In this document: positions 8,610-17,007 of the stretch, one piece after another
Numbering within the stretch: the stretch's first letter is position 1
Layout of the letters: the number at the start of each line of letters is the position of its first letter
DNA from: JAKORR01 sp964608495
GTDB taxonomy: Bacteria > Armatimonadota > Zipacnadia > Zipacnadales > FEN-943
Length of the DNA: 36,214 nucleotides
Reading direction: 5' to 3'
Assembly (NCBI GenBank): GCA_964608495.1
Contig: CAZSOQ010000018.1
Span: forward strand, 1 to 36,214
Position numbers and translations under genes: made by a program
The notes under the pieces: model-generated
What the model was told of the DNA's origin: nothing
Database searches by the model: none
The model's input: only the letters and a program-made list of their open reading frames with translations

Positions 8610-9866
8610 TCAGTCCCCCGACGGGCTGCTGGGCCGGTGCTCGACCGGAGCGCTGAGTACCTCGTCCCACTTCACGCCGGCCGTGACATGCATCAGCACG
8701 GCGAGGGTGACGATGCAGCCGATGGTGATGGTCAGGCCCGTGTAGCCCACGAAGAAGAAGGCGTAGCTAAAGAGGACGAGGAAGAAGAGCTGGGCGGTAG
8801 CACAGACGCCGAGGGCGTAGCGCCAGCCGACGACGCGGCCGAGGTAGCTGATGGCCAGCAGCACGGAGACGGCGGCGGAGATGAGGAAGGCCGGCTCTAC
8901 CTGCATGTGGTCCACGAGATAGGCCATGAGCAGGTGGAAAGAGAAGTAGGAAGCGCAGGCGAAGGCGTAGTGCATCGGGTGCATGTTGTGGCCGGTGACC
9001 AGTCCCACGATGAGCAGAACGGCGAGGAGCATGAGGAGGCCCACGGGGGCGAAGGCCGACACGCGGCTGATCCAAGGCCCCGGGTTAAGCTTGCCGGGCA
9101 CCTCCACGCCCATCGGGAACCCGCTGATGAGGTTGCTGAACTTCCACTCGAGCTTCCAGCCCTTGCCCGCCGGGGCCTTCTGGGTCGGCGAGAGGCTGCC
9201 CGAGGGGAAGTCCACCTTGGCGAAGCCCGTGTTGACGACCATCTGGAAGTCGCGGACCGAGCTGATGTTCTCCCCCAGCACGTAGAGCCAGGTGTCCATG
9301 CCGCGCGAGCGGTAGGCCACCTCGACGGGCACCTCTTGCCCCGGCTCGGCCTCGACGGTGCCCACGAGGTCGCCGGTCTCGGACGGCTCGGGCTGGATCT
9401 CCTTGCCGCCGACCGTGAAGCGGAAGTCGTCGTATACGGCGTCTCTGGCCGGGAACCGGAAGACGACCCTCAACCTGGCCGGCGCGCGCAGGGCGTGGCG
9501 GCAGAGGTACGCGGCCTTGAAGGACACCTCGTAGGTGCGATACCACAGCAGGCCCTTGCGGCGGTAGTCCATGCTCAGATCAACGGCGATGCGACTCGAC
9601 AGCGGGAGCAGTGACTGCTTCTCGACGCGCTCGACGTCCACCCGGGCCTTGGCGGTCTTGTCCCAGACCTGCTCCTTCCAGCCAAGCTCGGCCTCGAAGT
9701 GGGGCTGGACCTGCCGCTGGGGGGAGCCCCAGAGCGCGGCTACCTCTCGGGTGAGGTCAGACTTGGCGTCTCCAGTGCGCAGGCTTGTGGCAGCAGCGAG
9801 GGAGAACCAGGCGATGGAGGCCAAGACTAGTATGACAACAATGGCGGCAAATTTACGTCCGCTCAC
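8610..9866 (-). CDS. CreD-like inner membrane protein
   Basis: The 418-residue product has an N-terminal membrane anchor (about 6-26), a long extracytoplasmic beta-rich domain (about 30-265) and five or six C-terminal transmembrane helices (about 272-398). The stretch HNMHPMHYAFACASYFSFHL (293-312), continuing to ISAAVSVLLAISY, matches the conserved HP(I/M)QY..VG.AL..FYLLL segment of CreD, as do WKFSNLISGFP and the overall topology. CreD is tied to envelope stress in proteobacteria, but its biochemical role is unknown and the CreBC two-component system is absent here. GTG at 9866 is preceded by GAGGAGG at proper distance and by a strong promoter at 9938-9966. It is the first gene of a likely two-gene unit with the helical-repeat gene. 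The similarity is to the membrane half; the periplasmic half is divergent. Confidence 0.75.
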   Translation of the reverse strand: MSGRKFAAIVVILVLASIAWFSLAAATSLRTGDAKSDLTREVAALWGSPQRQVQPHFEAELGWKEQVWDKTAKARVDVERVEKQSLLPLSSRIAVDLSMDYRRKGLLWYRTYEVSFKAAYLCRHALRAPARLRVVFRFPARDAVYDDFRFTVGGKEIQPEPSETGDLVGTVEAEPGQEVPVEVAYRSRGMDTWLYVLGENISSVRDFQMVVNTGFAKVDFPSGSLSPTQKAPAGKGWKLEWKFSNLISGFPMGVEVPGKLNPGPWISRVSAFAPVGLLMLLAVLLIVGLVTGHNMHPMHYAFACASYFSFHLLMAYLVDHMQVEPAFLISAAVSVLLAISYLGRVVGWRYALGVCATAQLFFLVLFSYAFFFVGYTGLTITIGCIVTLAVLMHVTAGVKWDEVLSAPVEHRPSSPSGD

Positions 9867-10197
9867 GCCAACCGCCTCCTCAGGTACCCATAATGGCCAT
9901 CATCTGCGGTTACCCGGGCCGCGTGGGCCAGCGTTCCATTGTCCCCTCCCCCACCGCGCATGTCAACCCGACGGCTGCTCCGTGGTGCTGACGCGCCCCG
10001 GCGGGTATGGAAGCGGGGCTCCCTGCTGTCGCCGGGCCCTCCGCGGTGGAGGATCGGGGCCGAGGTCAGCGAACCCCTGCCATGCCCTCGTGAGCCGGGA
10101 CCGCGGTGCTGGGGGCAAGGGCGCACCTCGCGCCCGCGCCGGCCGGGGCCCAGAGCCGCGCGGGCATCGCTGAAGTCGCCCAGGGAGGGAGGCCAAC
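9867..10197. other. Divergent intergenic region
   Basis: These 331 nt separate the CreD-like gene (-) from the cysteine-rich gene (+). The left third holds the minus-strand promoter and the ribosome binding site GAGGAGG of the CreD-like gene. The right two thirds are GC-rich and contain no convincing -10 box for the plus-strand gene, only its GGAGGGAGG ribosome binding site just before 10198. No RNA gene or ORF with coding character was seen. Confidence 0.6.
9938..9966 (-). promoter_or_regulatory. Sigma70-type promoter of the CreD-like gene
   Basis: On the minus strand a perfect TTGACA (9961-9966) is followed after 17 nt by GACAAT (9938-9943), which matches four of six -10 bases including the important A2 and T6. 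Transcription would start near 9931, giving a leader of about 65 nt before GTG 9866. It is one of only two perfect -35 boxes placed ahead of a gene that I found in the window. Confidence 0.6.
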
Positions 10198-11022
10198 ATG
10201 AGCGCGAGCACCAAGCCCGAGCCACTCCTGAGCCCGTGCCTGGACTACGGACGGTCTTTCATCTGCACCCTCGGGCCCCTCAACTACCCGCGATTCTGGG
10301 TGGAATCCCGGTGCCGAATCGCATGCGAGGGCAACGGAAGGGTGCGCGAGTACTACCAGTGTGGGTCGTGCAAGGGCGAGGACACCTTCGCGGCCAGCGA
10401 CCTGTTCCTGGACCCGAACTACGACTTCCTGCCGGTCTTCACTGAGGACGAGCTGATCGTCTTCCGCCGGCACGCCTGGTGCGGCGAGGGCTGCCGCGAG
10501 CACGCCACGGGCGAGGGCGCCTGGGCCGAGGAGGGCGCCGCCGACCCGCGCTTCCAATACCGTCAGGTGCAGGCCATGGAGGGCCACCGCGCGTGGGGAG
10601 GGATGGTGCCGCGGCTGCGCGAGGTGGCCGCTCGCCCGCTGGCGACCGCCGAGGAGATGACCGGGGCCGCGACCGCGGGCCTGCCGCTCATCGGCCAGAC
10701 GGAGATCCGCGACGAGACCACCGGCACGCGCGCGGTGCTGGAGTACCCCGTGAAGACCCTGAACTTGCGGGCCGAGGACGGTCTGTGGCAGGTGGACACC
10801 GGGCCGGTGGTGCTGCCTGACCTCGCCGCGCCGCCCGAGCAGTGGTCCGCGACGCTGAGGCTGGCCTTCGTGGCCTTCAACACCTTCGATTGGGCGGATT
10901 TCGTGGTCGAGCAGCCCACACCGATCCTCGCGGGCGGCCAGGAGGTAGCGCGGGTGTACCACTATTCCGGTATCATGCATCTGGAGGCCCGGAGCGTGCT
11001 TCTGGCCCAGGAGCCGGACTGA
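10198..11022 (+). CDS. Cysteine-rich protein of unknown function
   Basis: This 274-residue protein lacks a signal peptide. Its first 100 residues hold eight cysteines (14, 23, 39, 43, 55, 58, 95, 99), including the pairs CGSC (55-58) and CGEGC (95-99), which suggests a structural zinc site or redox-active cysteines in the cytosol. The C-terminal part (about 150-270) is beta-rich, without recognised motifs. ATG at 10198 has a strong GGAGGGAGG five nt upstream. The gene lies 60 nt ahead of the alpha-toroid glycosidase-like gene on the same strand and may form an operon with it. No family recognised. The frame is well supported by codon use, the ribosome binding site and the protein-like composition. 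Confidence 0.85.
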   Translation: MSASTKPEPLLSPCLDYGRSFICTLGPLNYPRFWVESRCRIACEGNGRVREYYQCGSCKGEDTFAASDLFLDPNYDFLPVFTEDELIVFRRHAWCGEGCREHATGEGAWAEEGAADPRFQYRQVQAMEGHRAWGGMVPRLREVAARPLATAEEMTGAATAGLPLIGQTEIRDETTGTRAVLEYPVKTLNLRAEDGLWQVDTGPVVLPDLAAPPEQWSATLRLAFVAFNTFDWADFVVEQPTPILAGGQEVARVYHYSGIMHLEARSVLLAQEPD

Positions 11023-11082
11023 GCCCCGGCGGGACGGCAACCCACGCCCGGCCCGGGCGGCGGCCGGCAAGGAGGCAGGCTG

Positions 11083-12468
11083 ATGAGCCCGATGCTTCCC
11101 CTGGCGATCCTCTCGCTCTCCGGGTCCTGGGGGCAGCTTGACCTGCCGGCTGAGACCCCCAGCCTGATCGAGGCCTACAGGGCCTGGGACGCGAGCCACA
11201 ACGGCGGCAGGGGGCGCTCGGATGGGCGCACGTCGGGCGCCTTCGCTTGGGGCGAGGCAACCTTCCTGCGCGACTACATGATGTGCCATGCGGTCTCGCG
11301 CGATCCCTACTGGCTCGCCAAGGTGGTAGACCACTTCGACCGCATGGTCGGCGTCCTCAGCGCCCCGGACGGCGACGGCTTCCTGGCCTGGCGCGACGTG
11401 GCCTACTCGGTGGGCGTGGTCACGGTGCATCCCGATGGCGCGGAGCAGGGGTTCACGGTCAGCCCGGCTGAGAGTCGGGTCTGGCGAGGCAGGGGCGGCG
11501 AGTTGGTGACGGGTCACACCTACCGGCTGGAGTTCGCGAAGGCCGAGGCCCTGCGGGTTCTGGACACCACCGAGGGCGCCGTCCTGGCCGAGCTGCCCTA
11601 TCGCGACGGGCTGGTGGTGGACCAGATCCCCGGGGCGAAGCTGACGCTCGAGGGCGAGCCGCGGGCCGGCGAGGGAGCGACCGTCGAGGCGCGGGCACCC
11701 GAGGAATGCGAGTACCAGGTTCACGACGGCATGGTGACCTATCCCATCGCCCTGTTCATCGAGACGGTGTGGCGCGACCCGGAGCTGCATGGTCAGTTCA
11801 AGGCCAAGGCCGATGAGTACGCGCGGTTGATCCACGACCACTTCCTGCTGAAGTGGGAGGCCACGTGGAACGACGTGGGCGAGGAGGGCCTGTACCGCTT
11901 CAGCGGCAATCCCACCCAGCGCTTCCCGGGGTACAGCCTGCCGCACAACCAGTACCTGGCGCTGGCCCGTACCTGGCTGGTGCTGCAGGCTCAGCCCGAG
12001 GCCGAGGACCGGGAGCTGTATAGGGAACGGGCCACGCGCATGGCGCGCTACTTCAAGCGCCACCTGCGGCTGCAGGATGGGGCCTACGTATGGAACTACT
12101 GGGACCCGCTGCCAGGGGAGGACGGCGTGAGCGTCAACGTCGAGGACTACAGCCACGCGACCATAGACATCTCCTTCGCGGTCGAGGCCCAGCGGCGCGG
12201 GACCGTGTTCGACGAGGAGGACATGAGGCGTTTCGCGAGGACCTGGGTTGACGTCATGTGGAACGGCGACTCGGGGAAACCGCTCTTTGGGGCCCGGGTG
12301 GGGGACAAGGCAGGCGACAAGCTGGCGTGGTGGGAGTGGGTGCAGCTCGGGCAGTTCGACGAGCGTGCCTACGACCTTGCGGTGAGCGTCTTCCTGGCGC
12401 AGGGGAAGGCGCCGCCCATGGCGCCCTCGCTAGCCTATATGGCGCAGGAGGCGGCGGGCGAGCACTAG
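11083..12468 (+). CDS. Alpha-toroid (six-hairpin-like) glycosidase-like protein with inserted segment
   Basis: The 461-residue protein starts with a short hydrophobic stretch (4-17) that may be a weak signal peptide. Helical hairpins with conserved aromatic residues follow: GAFAWGEATFLRDYMM, DPYWLAKVVDHFDRMVGVL, HDGMVTYPIALFIETVW, LPHNQYLALARTWLVL, VWNYWDP, EDYSHATIDISFAVEAQRR. This is the pattern of (alpha/alpha)6-barrel glycosidases and polysaccharide lyases. Residues about 108-210 interrupt the toroid with a beta-rich segment (VGVVTVHPDGAEQG to EGATVEARAPEE) before the helices resume, so a small domain appears inserted. ATG at 11083 follows AAGGAGG (11069-11075). No catalytic residues can be assigned; His349, Asp352 and neighbouring acids in SHATID are conserved-looking candidates. 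A specific CAZy family is not claimed. Confidence 0.8.
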   Translation: MSPMLPLAILSLSGSWGQLDLPAETPSLIEAYRAWDASHNGGRGRSDGRTSGAFAWGEATFLRDYMMCHAVSRDPYWLAKVVDHFDRMVGVLSAPDGDGFLAWRDVAYSVGVVTVHPDGAEQGFTVSPAESRVWRGRGGELVTGHTYRLEFAKAEALRVLDTTEGAVLAELPYRDGLVVDQIPGAKLTLEGEPRAGEGATVEARAPEECEYQVHDGMVTYPIALFIETVWRDPELHGQFKAKADEYARLIHDHFLLKWEATWNDVGEEGLYRFSGNPTQRFPGYSLPHNQYLALARTWLVLQAQPEAEDRELYRERATRMARYFKRHLRLQDGAYVWNYWDPLPGEDGVSVNVEDYSHATIDISFAVEAQRRGTVFDEEDMRRFARTWVDVMWNGDSGKPLFGARVGDKAGDKLAWWEWVQLGQFDERAYDLAVSVFLAQGKAPPMAPSLAYMAQEAAGEH

Positions 12469-12562
12469 CCGGCGCGCGGGATGGCCGGCTGAACGTGGAA
12501 CGGCGGTCGGTCGTCGGGAAGCACGGGGCAGGCCGGCGCAGACCGAAGGGAGGTGCAGCGAC

Positions 12563-14179
12563 ATGCGAAGGTGGCTGCTGGCAACGGAGGGGGTCCTGAT
12601 CGCGCTCCTCGTGGCCGGTGCCTGTCTCGCGGACGACGCGCCGAGGCAATCGCCCATCCTCATCACCTTCGACTGCCACATGGATCCCCTACACTCCTTC
12701 CGCGACCTGAACCTGCGGCGGCGGATCTTCCGCGAGTGGGTGGACGCGGGCAACTGGCTGCTGGACGTCGCCGATCGGCACGGGGCCAAGATCACCTTCC
12801 TGTCGGTGGGCGAGTTCATGGAGTTCTGCCTGGAGGAACCCGACTACGCCTTCCCTCTGCTGCGCCGGATGTATGAGAGCGGGGGGTCGGTGAGTACGCA
12901 CACGCATCGTGAGTACCGCGTGGGCCCCCACCGGTGGCGTGAGGCGGGCAACGACCAGGACGAGGCCACCGTGCGGCGCGTGTGGGACGACGCGGTGGGG
13001 TTGGTGGACGAGGCCCTTCGCCGCGCCCTGGGCGTCACTGACCCGGCCGAGGTGCGGAAGATCAACTGCCTCCGGGGCACCCACACGCCCAGCGACCTGG
13101 GCGACTACCTCAAGATGCTGGGAGAGTACGGCTTCGCGGGGATCCAGGCGGGGCCCGGCGAGGACTTCGCGGGGCTGTTTGGGCACTACATGTTCCACCC
13201 GCATCGGCCTGCGGCGGACAATGCGCTGGCCCACGACGAGGACAGCCCCGCCGTGCTGACCATGGCCGGGCCGGTCCTCGGGGCGACGGCGGTGCACAAA
13301 GGCGTGCCGCAGGACATGTCCCTGCCGCGCGTCAAGGCCCTGTTCTTGATGGAAGTGCTCAACTGGCTGCGCGCGGCGCGGACGGGCGCGCCGGACCGGG
13401 TGTGGTGCCTCGGATGGGCGGTACACGGCAGCGACATCGTCCCCGAGCGCGGGGTAAGCCGGCCGTGGGTGGAGCCGATGCTGGGGTGGCTGGATCAGTG
13501 CTTCGTGGGCAAGAGGATCGGCGGGGAGCGCATCGCCCGGTACGCGTCCTACGTGGACGAGGTGCGGGCCTACGAGCGGTGGGAGAAGCGCTACCCCGAG
13601 GCCCCGCGGGACAGCTACGGCGAGGTGGTGCGCGACTGGGGGAAGTACCCGTACCTGCCGGCGATGGCGACCTACCTGTGGGACGCCCGGTACGTGACGG
13701 CGCTTGGGGCGCCCGAGGGTGCGCAGATTCACCGCCTGATCGCGCCGCCGGCCCTGGGTGGGCCCTTCGATGTGCTGGTGGCCTTCACGACGGGCGAGGA
13801 GGAGCAGACGGCCGATGTGGCTTTCCTGGGCACGCGAGGGTGGGCCGTCATTGACCCCGCGACCGGTGAGCGCCAGGGGGCCCTCGCCCACGAGCTACCG
13901 ATCCCGCCGGCGGGAGCCATCTACTGGCCCGAGGAGCGGTACGCCGGGATGGATGAGGTGCAGCGGGCGATAGACGCCGTCTACCCTCGCGAGCTGCCCG
14001 CGTCGGCCAGGCCGAGGAAAGGCGACCTGATCGCCGACTTCGACCGCGACGGCGACAGCAAGGTGTCGCGGGCCGAGTTCCCGGCCCCCGCGGAGGTCTT
14101 CGATCGGCTGGATGCCAACAGGGACGGCTTCCTTGATGCAGGCGAGGCCGCAGCCGCCCCGGCGCCTCGCAGGCCTTGA
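12563..14179 (+). CDS. Secreted NodB-like (polysaccharide deacetylase-like) protein with C-terminal EF-hand pair
   Basis: A signal peptide (1-23) is followed by a NodB-like beta/alpha barrel. ILITFDCHMDP (32-42) is in the place of the TFDDG motif, with Asp37 as the likely base but Cys38 instead of the metal-binding Asp. STHTHREY (111-118) is in the place of the H-x3-H motif. Later segments (INCLRGTHTPSD, CLGWAVHGSD) fit a divergent carbohydrate esterase-4-like fold. The C-terminus carries two canonical EF-hand loops, DRDGDSKVSRAE (494-505) and DANRDGFLDAGE (517-528), with all ligand positions acceptable; such Ca-binding tails are common on secreted enzymes of planctomycete- and verrucomicrobia-like bacteria. 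ATG at 12563 has AAGGGAGGTG (12546-12555). Substrate and even deacetylase activity are uncertain because the metal triad is altered. Confidence 0.8.
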   Translation: MRRWLLATEGVLIALLVAGACLADDAPRQSPILITFDCHMDPLHSFRDLNLRRRIFREWVDAGNWLLDVADRHGAKITFLSVGEFMEFCLEEPDYAFPLLRRMYESGGSVSTHTHREYRVGPHRWREAGNDQDEATVRRVWDDAVGLVDEALRRALGVTDPAEVRKINCLRGTHTPSDLGDYLKMLGEYGFAGIQAGPGEDFAGLFGHYMFHPHRPAADNALAHDEDSPAVLTMAGPVLGATAVHKGVPQDMSLPRVKALFLMEVLNWLRAARTGAPDRVWCLGWAVHGSDIVPERGVSRPWVEPMLGWLDQCFVGKRIGGERIARYASYVDEVRAYERWEKRYPEAPRDSYGEVVRDWGKYPYLPAMATYLWDARYVTALGAPEGAQIHRLIAPPALGGPFDVLVAFTTGEEEQTADVAFLGTRGWAVIDPATGERQGALAHELPIPPAGAIYWPEERYAGMDEVQRAIDAVYPRELPASARPRKGDLIADFDRDGDSKVSRAEFPAPAEVFDRLDANRDGFLDAGEAAAAPAPRRP

Positions 14180-14441
14180 CCCAAAGGGCCGTTGGTCGCA
14201 GGCCGGCCGTCGAGGCGAGAGAGGCGCCCTCGTGGGAGCCGAGGGGGCCGGGAGGACATGGCCGGACTCCGGCGAAAGCCACCACGCGGTCGCAGGTGGG
14301 AGACCACTCAACCGTGAACCTGGCCCCCACTGTTCGGATTCGGCAGCGCAGTCCTGGGCGCGAGCGCCGCGACAGGAGGCACCCGTCGGCGGGCCGGCCG
14401 ACGGCTGACCGGCTCGGCAACCCCCAGGAGGAGTGAGACCG
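14180..14441 (+). other. 262-nt spacer with hairpins ahead of the aminotransferase gene
   Basis: No gene is seen here. The segment holds several GC-rich inverted repeats. The clearest is GTCGGC (14385-14390) / GCCGAC (14397-14402) with a six-nt loop, about 24 nt upstream of the ribosome binding site AGGAGGAG (14426-14433). A smaller one is GGCG-CGAG-CGCC near 14358-14369. A GGCGAAAGCC mini-hairpin with a GNRA loop sits near 14272-14281. I do not match it to a known riboswitch class. Confidence 0.3.
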
Positions 14442-15701
14442 ATGTCTTCGCTGGCCCTGCTCGGTGGGCCGATGGCCGTGACCCTCGAGGAGCCGGAGGC
14501 CATGGCCTGGCCTGTGTGCACGGAGGAGGAAGAGGCGGCCTTGCTGGAGGTGCTGCGGGGCAGGGACTGGTCGCTGCCACCGGTCACCAGGCAGTTCGAG
14601 CGGGAGTTCGCCGAGTACGTGGGGGTGGAGTACGCCCTGGCGCACAACAACGGCACTTCGGCGCTACACGCGGCGATGTTCGCCGTGGGCGTTGGGCCGG
14701 AGGACGAGGTGATCTCGCAAGCCTACACCTACTGGGCGACGATCATGCCAGCGCTGGCCCTGGGGGCAACGCCGGTCTTCGCCGAGGTGGAGGAGCGGTC
14801 GCTGGGGCTTGACCCGGAGGACGTCGAGCGCAGGATCACGGAGCGCACGAAGGCGATCGTGGTGGTGCACCTTCACGGGGTGCCGGCAGACATGGACGCG
14901 ATCATGGACATCGCGACCAGACACGGCGTGGCTGTCATCGAGGATGCCAGCCACGCGCACGGCGGCAAGCTGCACGGCCGGTCGCTGGGATCCCTCGGGC
15001 ACGTCAACGCCTTCAGCCTGCAGAGCAGCAAGCTGCTGCCGGCAGGGGAGGGCGGTGTGCTGGTGACCAACGAGCGGGAGTACTACGAGCGCGCCGTGCT
15101 GCTGGGGCACTACGAGCGGATCGGGGAGCTGCACAACGAGGACTACCGCCGCTACTCGCGCACCTGCTACGGGTTCAAGTACCGGATCAACCCGCTGGCG
15201 GCGGCCCTGGCCCGGGTGCAGTTGCGTCGGCTGCACGAGCGCAACGCTCGGCGGAACCGCAACGTGGAGCTGTTCCAGTCGCTGGTGGGCGACCTGCCGG
15301 GCATCCAGATCGTCGGCGGCCCGCCGGGCGGCAGGGCCGTGCACTACCAGCACGCCATGCTGTACAAGCCCGAGGAGCTGGGCGGCCTGGCACGGGAGCG
15401 GCTCCTGGAGGCGGTGGTGGCCGAGGGCGCGCGGGGCTTCCATGCCGAGAGGTACGACGGCCTGCACTGCCAGCAGGTCTTCCTGGACTTCGACGCCCGA
15501 GAACGCTCGGAGACCTACCGGGTGGCTCGGCGACCCGATGGCAAGGCGCGGTATGGTGCAGGGACACTGCCGAGGACCGAGGACACAATGGGGCGCGTGA
15601 TCCTGACGCCGACCTTCCCTCACGCCAGCGAAGGGCTGGTTCGCCAGTACGGCGAGGCCGTGCGGAAGGTCGTGGAGAACCACGAGGACCTGCTCGAGTG
15701 A
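14442..15701 (+). CDS. DegT/DnrJ/EryC1/StrS family PLP-dependent aminotransferase
   Basis: A cytosolic PLP enzyme of 419 residues, the usual length for sugar aminotransferases that act on nucleotide-linked keto-sugars or on scyllo-inosose-type substrates. Motifs: NNGTSALHAA (69-78, PLP phosphate), AYTYWATI (94-101), VVHLHGVPADMD (141-152), VIEDASHAHG (165-174) with Asp168 to the pyridine nitrogen, and FSLQSSKLLPAGEGG (191-205) with Lys197 as the Schiff-base lysine. The N-terminus LALLGGPMAVT matches the 'LAINGGPKAV' opening of this family. ATG at 14442 is chosen because of AGGAGGAG 8 nt upstream; a GTG at 14433 overlaps that site. No sugar-nucleotide genes lie nearby, so the product is unknown. 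It ends 94 nt before the ftsZ promoter. Confidence 0.93.
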   Translation: MSSLALLGGPMAVTLEEPEAMAWPVCTEEEEAALLEVLRGRDWSLPPVTRQFEREFAEYVGVEYALAHNNGTSALHAAMFAVGVGPEDEVISQAYTYWATIMPALALGATPVFAEVEERSLGLDPEDVERRITERTKAIVVVHLHGVPADMDAIMDIATRHGVAVIEDASHAHGGKLHGRSLGSLGHVNAFSLQSSKLLPAGEGGVLVTNEREYYERAVLLGHYERIGELHNEDYRRYSRTCYGFKYRINPLAAALARVQLRRLHERNARRNRNVELFQSLVGDLPGIQIVGGPPGGRAVHYQHAMLYKPEELGGLARERLLEAVVAEGARGFHAERYDGLHCQQVFLDFDARERSETYRVARRPDGKARYGAGTLPRTEDTMGRVILTPTFPHASEGLVRQYGEAVRKVVENHEDLLE

Positions 15702-15795
15702 TCCCCAGAAGGGCGTCGGGCGCGGGGCAGGAGGGAGGGGAGGAGGAAGGGGCGTGGAAGCGAATAGCGCGCGGGGGATGGTGAGCGGCCGCTTC

Positions 15796-15825
15796 TTGAC
15801 ACTCGGGAAAGGCCGTTCCTATAAT
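15796..15825 (+). promoter_or_regulatory. Perfect sigma70 consensus promoter of ftsZ
   Basis: TTGACA at 15796-15801 and TATAAT at 15820-15825 are both perfect consensus boxes with an 18-nt spacer. Transcription should start near 15832, giving a 5' leader of about 56 nt before the ATG at 15888. The 10-nt palindrome AGCGGCCGCT (15785-15794) lies directly upstream of the -35 box and could be an operator. In DNA of this GC content a double perfect match by chance is very unlikely. Confidence 0.9.
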
Positions 15826-15887
15826 CGCCAAGCAGCCTGGGCAAAAGCGATCCGGGGCCAGAGCTTGCCAAGGAGGCGGACTGTCGC

Positions 15888-16985
15888 ATGAGGCCGACAG
15901 TGGAAGAGTACGCCAAGATACGTGTTGTCGGCGTCGGGGGCGGCGGCACCAACGCGGTAAACCGAATGATCCAGAGCGGTCTCATCGGGGTCGAGTACGT
16001 TGCGGTCAACACTGACGCGCAGGTACTGGACCTGTCCGCCGCCGACAGGAAGATACAGATCGGGGACCAGTTGACGCGCGGGCTGGGCACGGGTGGCGAG
16101 CCGGCGGTCGGACGCCAGGCTGCCGAGGAAAGCCGCCAGGAACTGATGATGGCCCTCGACGGGGCCGACATGATCTTCATCACGGCGGGCATGGGGGGTG
16201 GCACGGGCACGGGCGCGAGCTCGGTCGTGGCCGCGATCTCGAAGGAGCTGGGCGCCCTGACGGTGGCGGTAGTCACGAGGCCCTTCAGCGTCGAGGGGCG
16301 GCGGCGGATGGACATCGCCTCGCGGGGCGTGGACGAGCTTAAGCAGGTGGTTGACACCCTCATCGTCATCCCCAATGACCGGCTGCTGCAGCTTACGAAC
16401 GACAACCCGACGATTGAGCAGGCCTTCGCGATCGCCGATACCATCCTGCAGCAGGGGGTCAAGGGCATCAGCGAGGTAATCGTGGTGCCCGGCCTGATCA
16501 ACCTCGACTTCGCGGATGTGCGGTCGGTGATGCACGAGGCGGGGACGGCGTTGATGGGGATTGGGGAGTCCAGCGGCGAGAACCGGTCGTCGAACGCGGC
16601 GCAGGCGGCCATTGACAGCCCGCTGCTAGAGACGAGCATCGCGGGGGCCAGGGCGGTGCTGATGAACATCACGGCCGGGCCGGACCTGGGTCTGAGCGAG
16701 GCGCACGAGGCCGCCCGGCTGGTGCAGGAGGCCGCCTCGGGGGGCGAGGGAGCCGCCGACCTGCGCTGGGGTCTGGTGCTGGACGAGAAGATGGAGGGGC
16801 AGGTGCGCGTGACGATCATCGCCACGGGCTTCGAGGAGCGGCCAGCCAGGCCGGAGATCGAGGAGGAAGAGGAGCCCGAGTTCCAGCCCGCCGCGGAGGC
16901 GCGGTCCCGACCGGCCTTTCCCGAGTCCGTGCCCACCCTCGACGACGACGAGGAAGACCTGCCGGCCTTCCTCCGGCGCCGCTGA
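15888..16985 (+). CDS. ftsZ: Cell division protein FtsZ
   Basis: The tubulin-like GTPase that forms the cytokinetic Z ring. The 365 residues match the family length. Visible are GVGGGGTNAVNRM (15-27), the tubulin signature GGGTGTG (103-109), VVTRPFSVEGRRR (128-140), VDTLIVIPNDRLL (155-167), the T7 synergy loop NLDFADV (205-211), which inserts the catalytic Asp into the neighbouring subunit, and an acidic linker ending in the conserved C-terminal peptide DLPAFLRRR (357-365) for membrane-anchor partners. ATG at 15888 is preceded by AAGGAGG (15870-15876). The gene stands alone, outside a division and cell wall cluster (no ftsA, ftsQ or mur genes here), with its own strong promoter and terminator, which suggests independent, high-level expression. 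Confidence 0.97.
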   Translation: MRPTVEEYAKIRVVGVGGGGTNAVNRMIQSGLIGVEYVAVNTDAQVLDLSAADRKIQIGDQLTRGLGTGGEPAVGRQAAEESRQELMMALDGADMIFITAGMGGGTGTGASSVVAAISKELGALTVAVVTRPFSVEGRRRMDIASRGVDELKQVVDTLIVIPNDRLLQLTNDNPTIEQAFAIADTILQQGVKGISEVIVVPGLINLDFADVRSVMHEAGTALMGIGESSGENRSSNAAQAAIDSPLLETSIAGARAVLMNITAGPDLGLSEAHEAARLVQEAASGGEGAADLRWGLVLDEKMEGQVRVTIIATGFEERPARPEIEEEEEPEFQPAAEARSRPAFPESVPTLDDDEEDLPAFLRRR

Positions 16986-17007
16986 GGACCTGACGGAGAT
17001 GGTCCGC

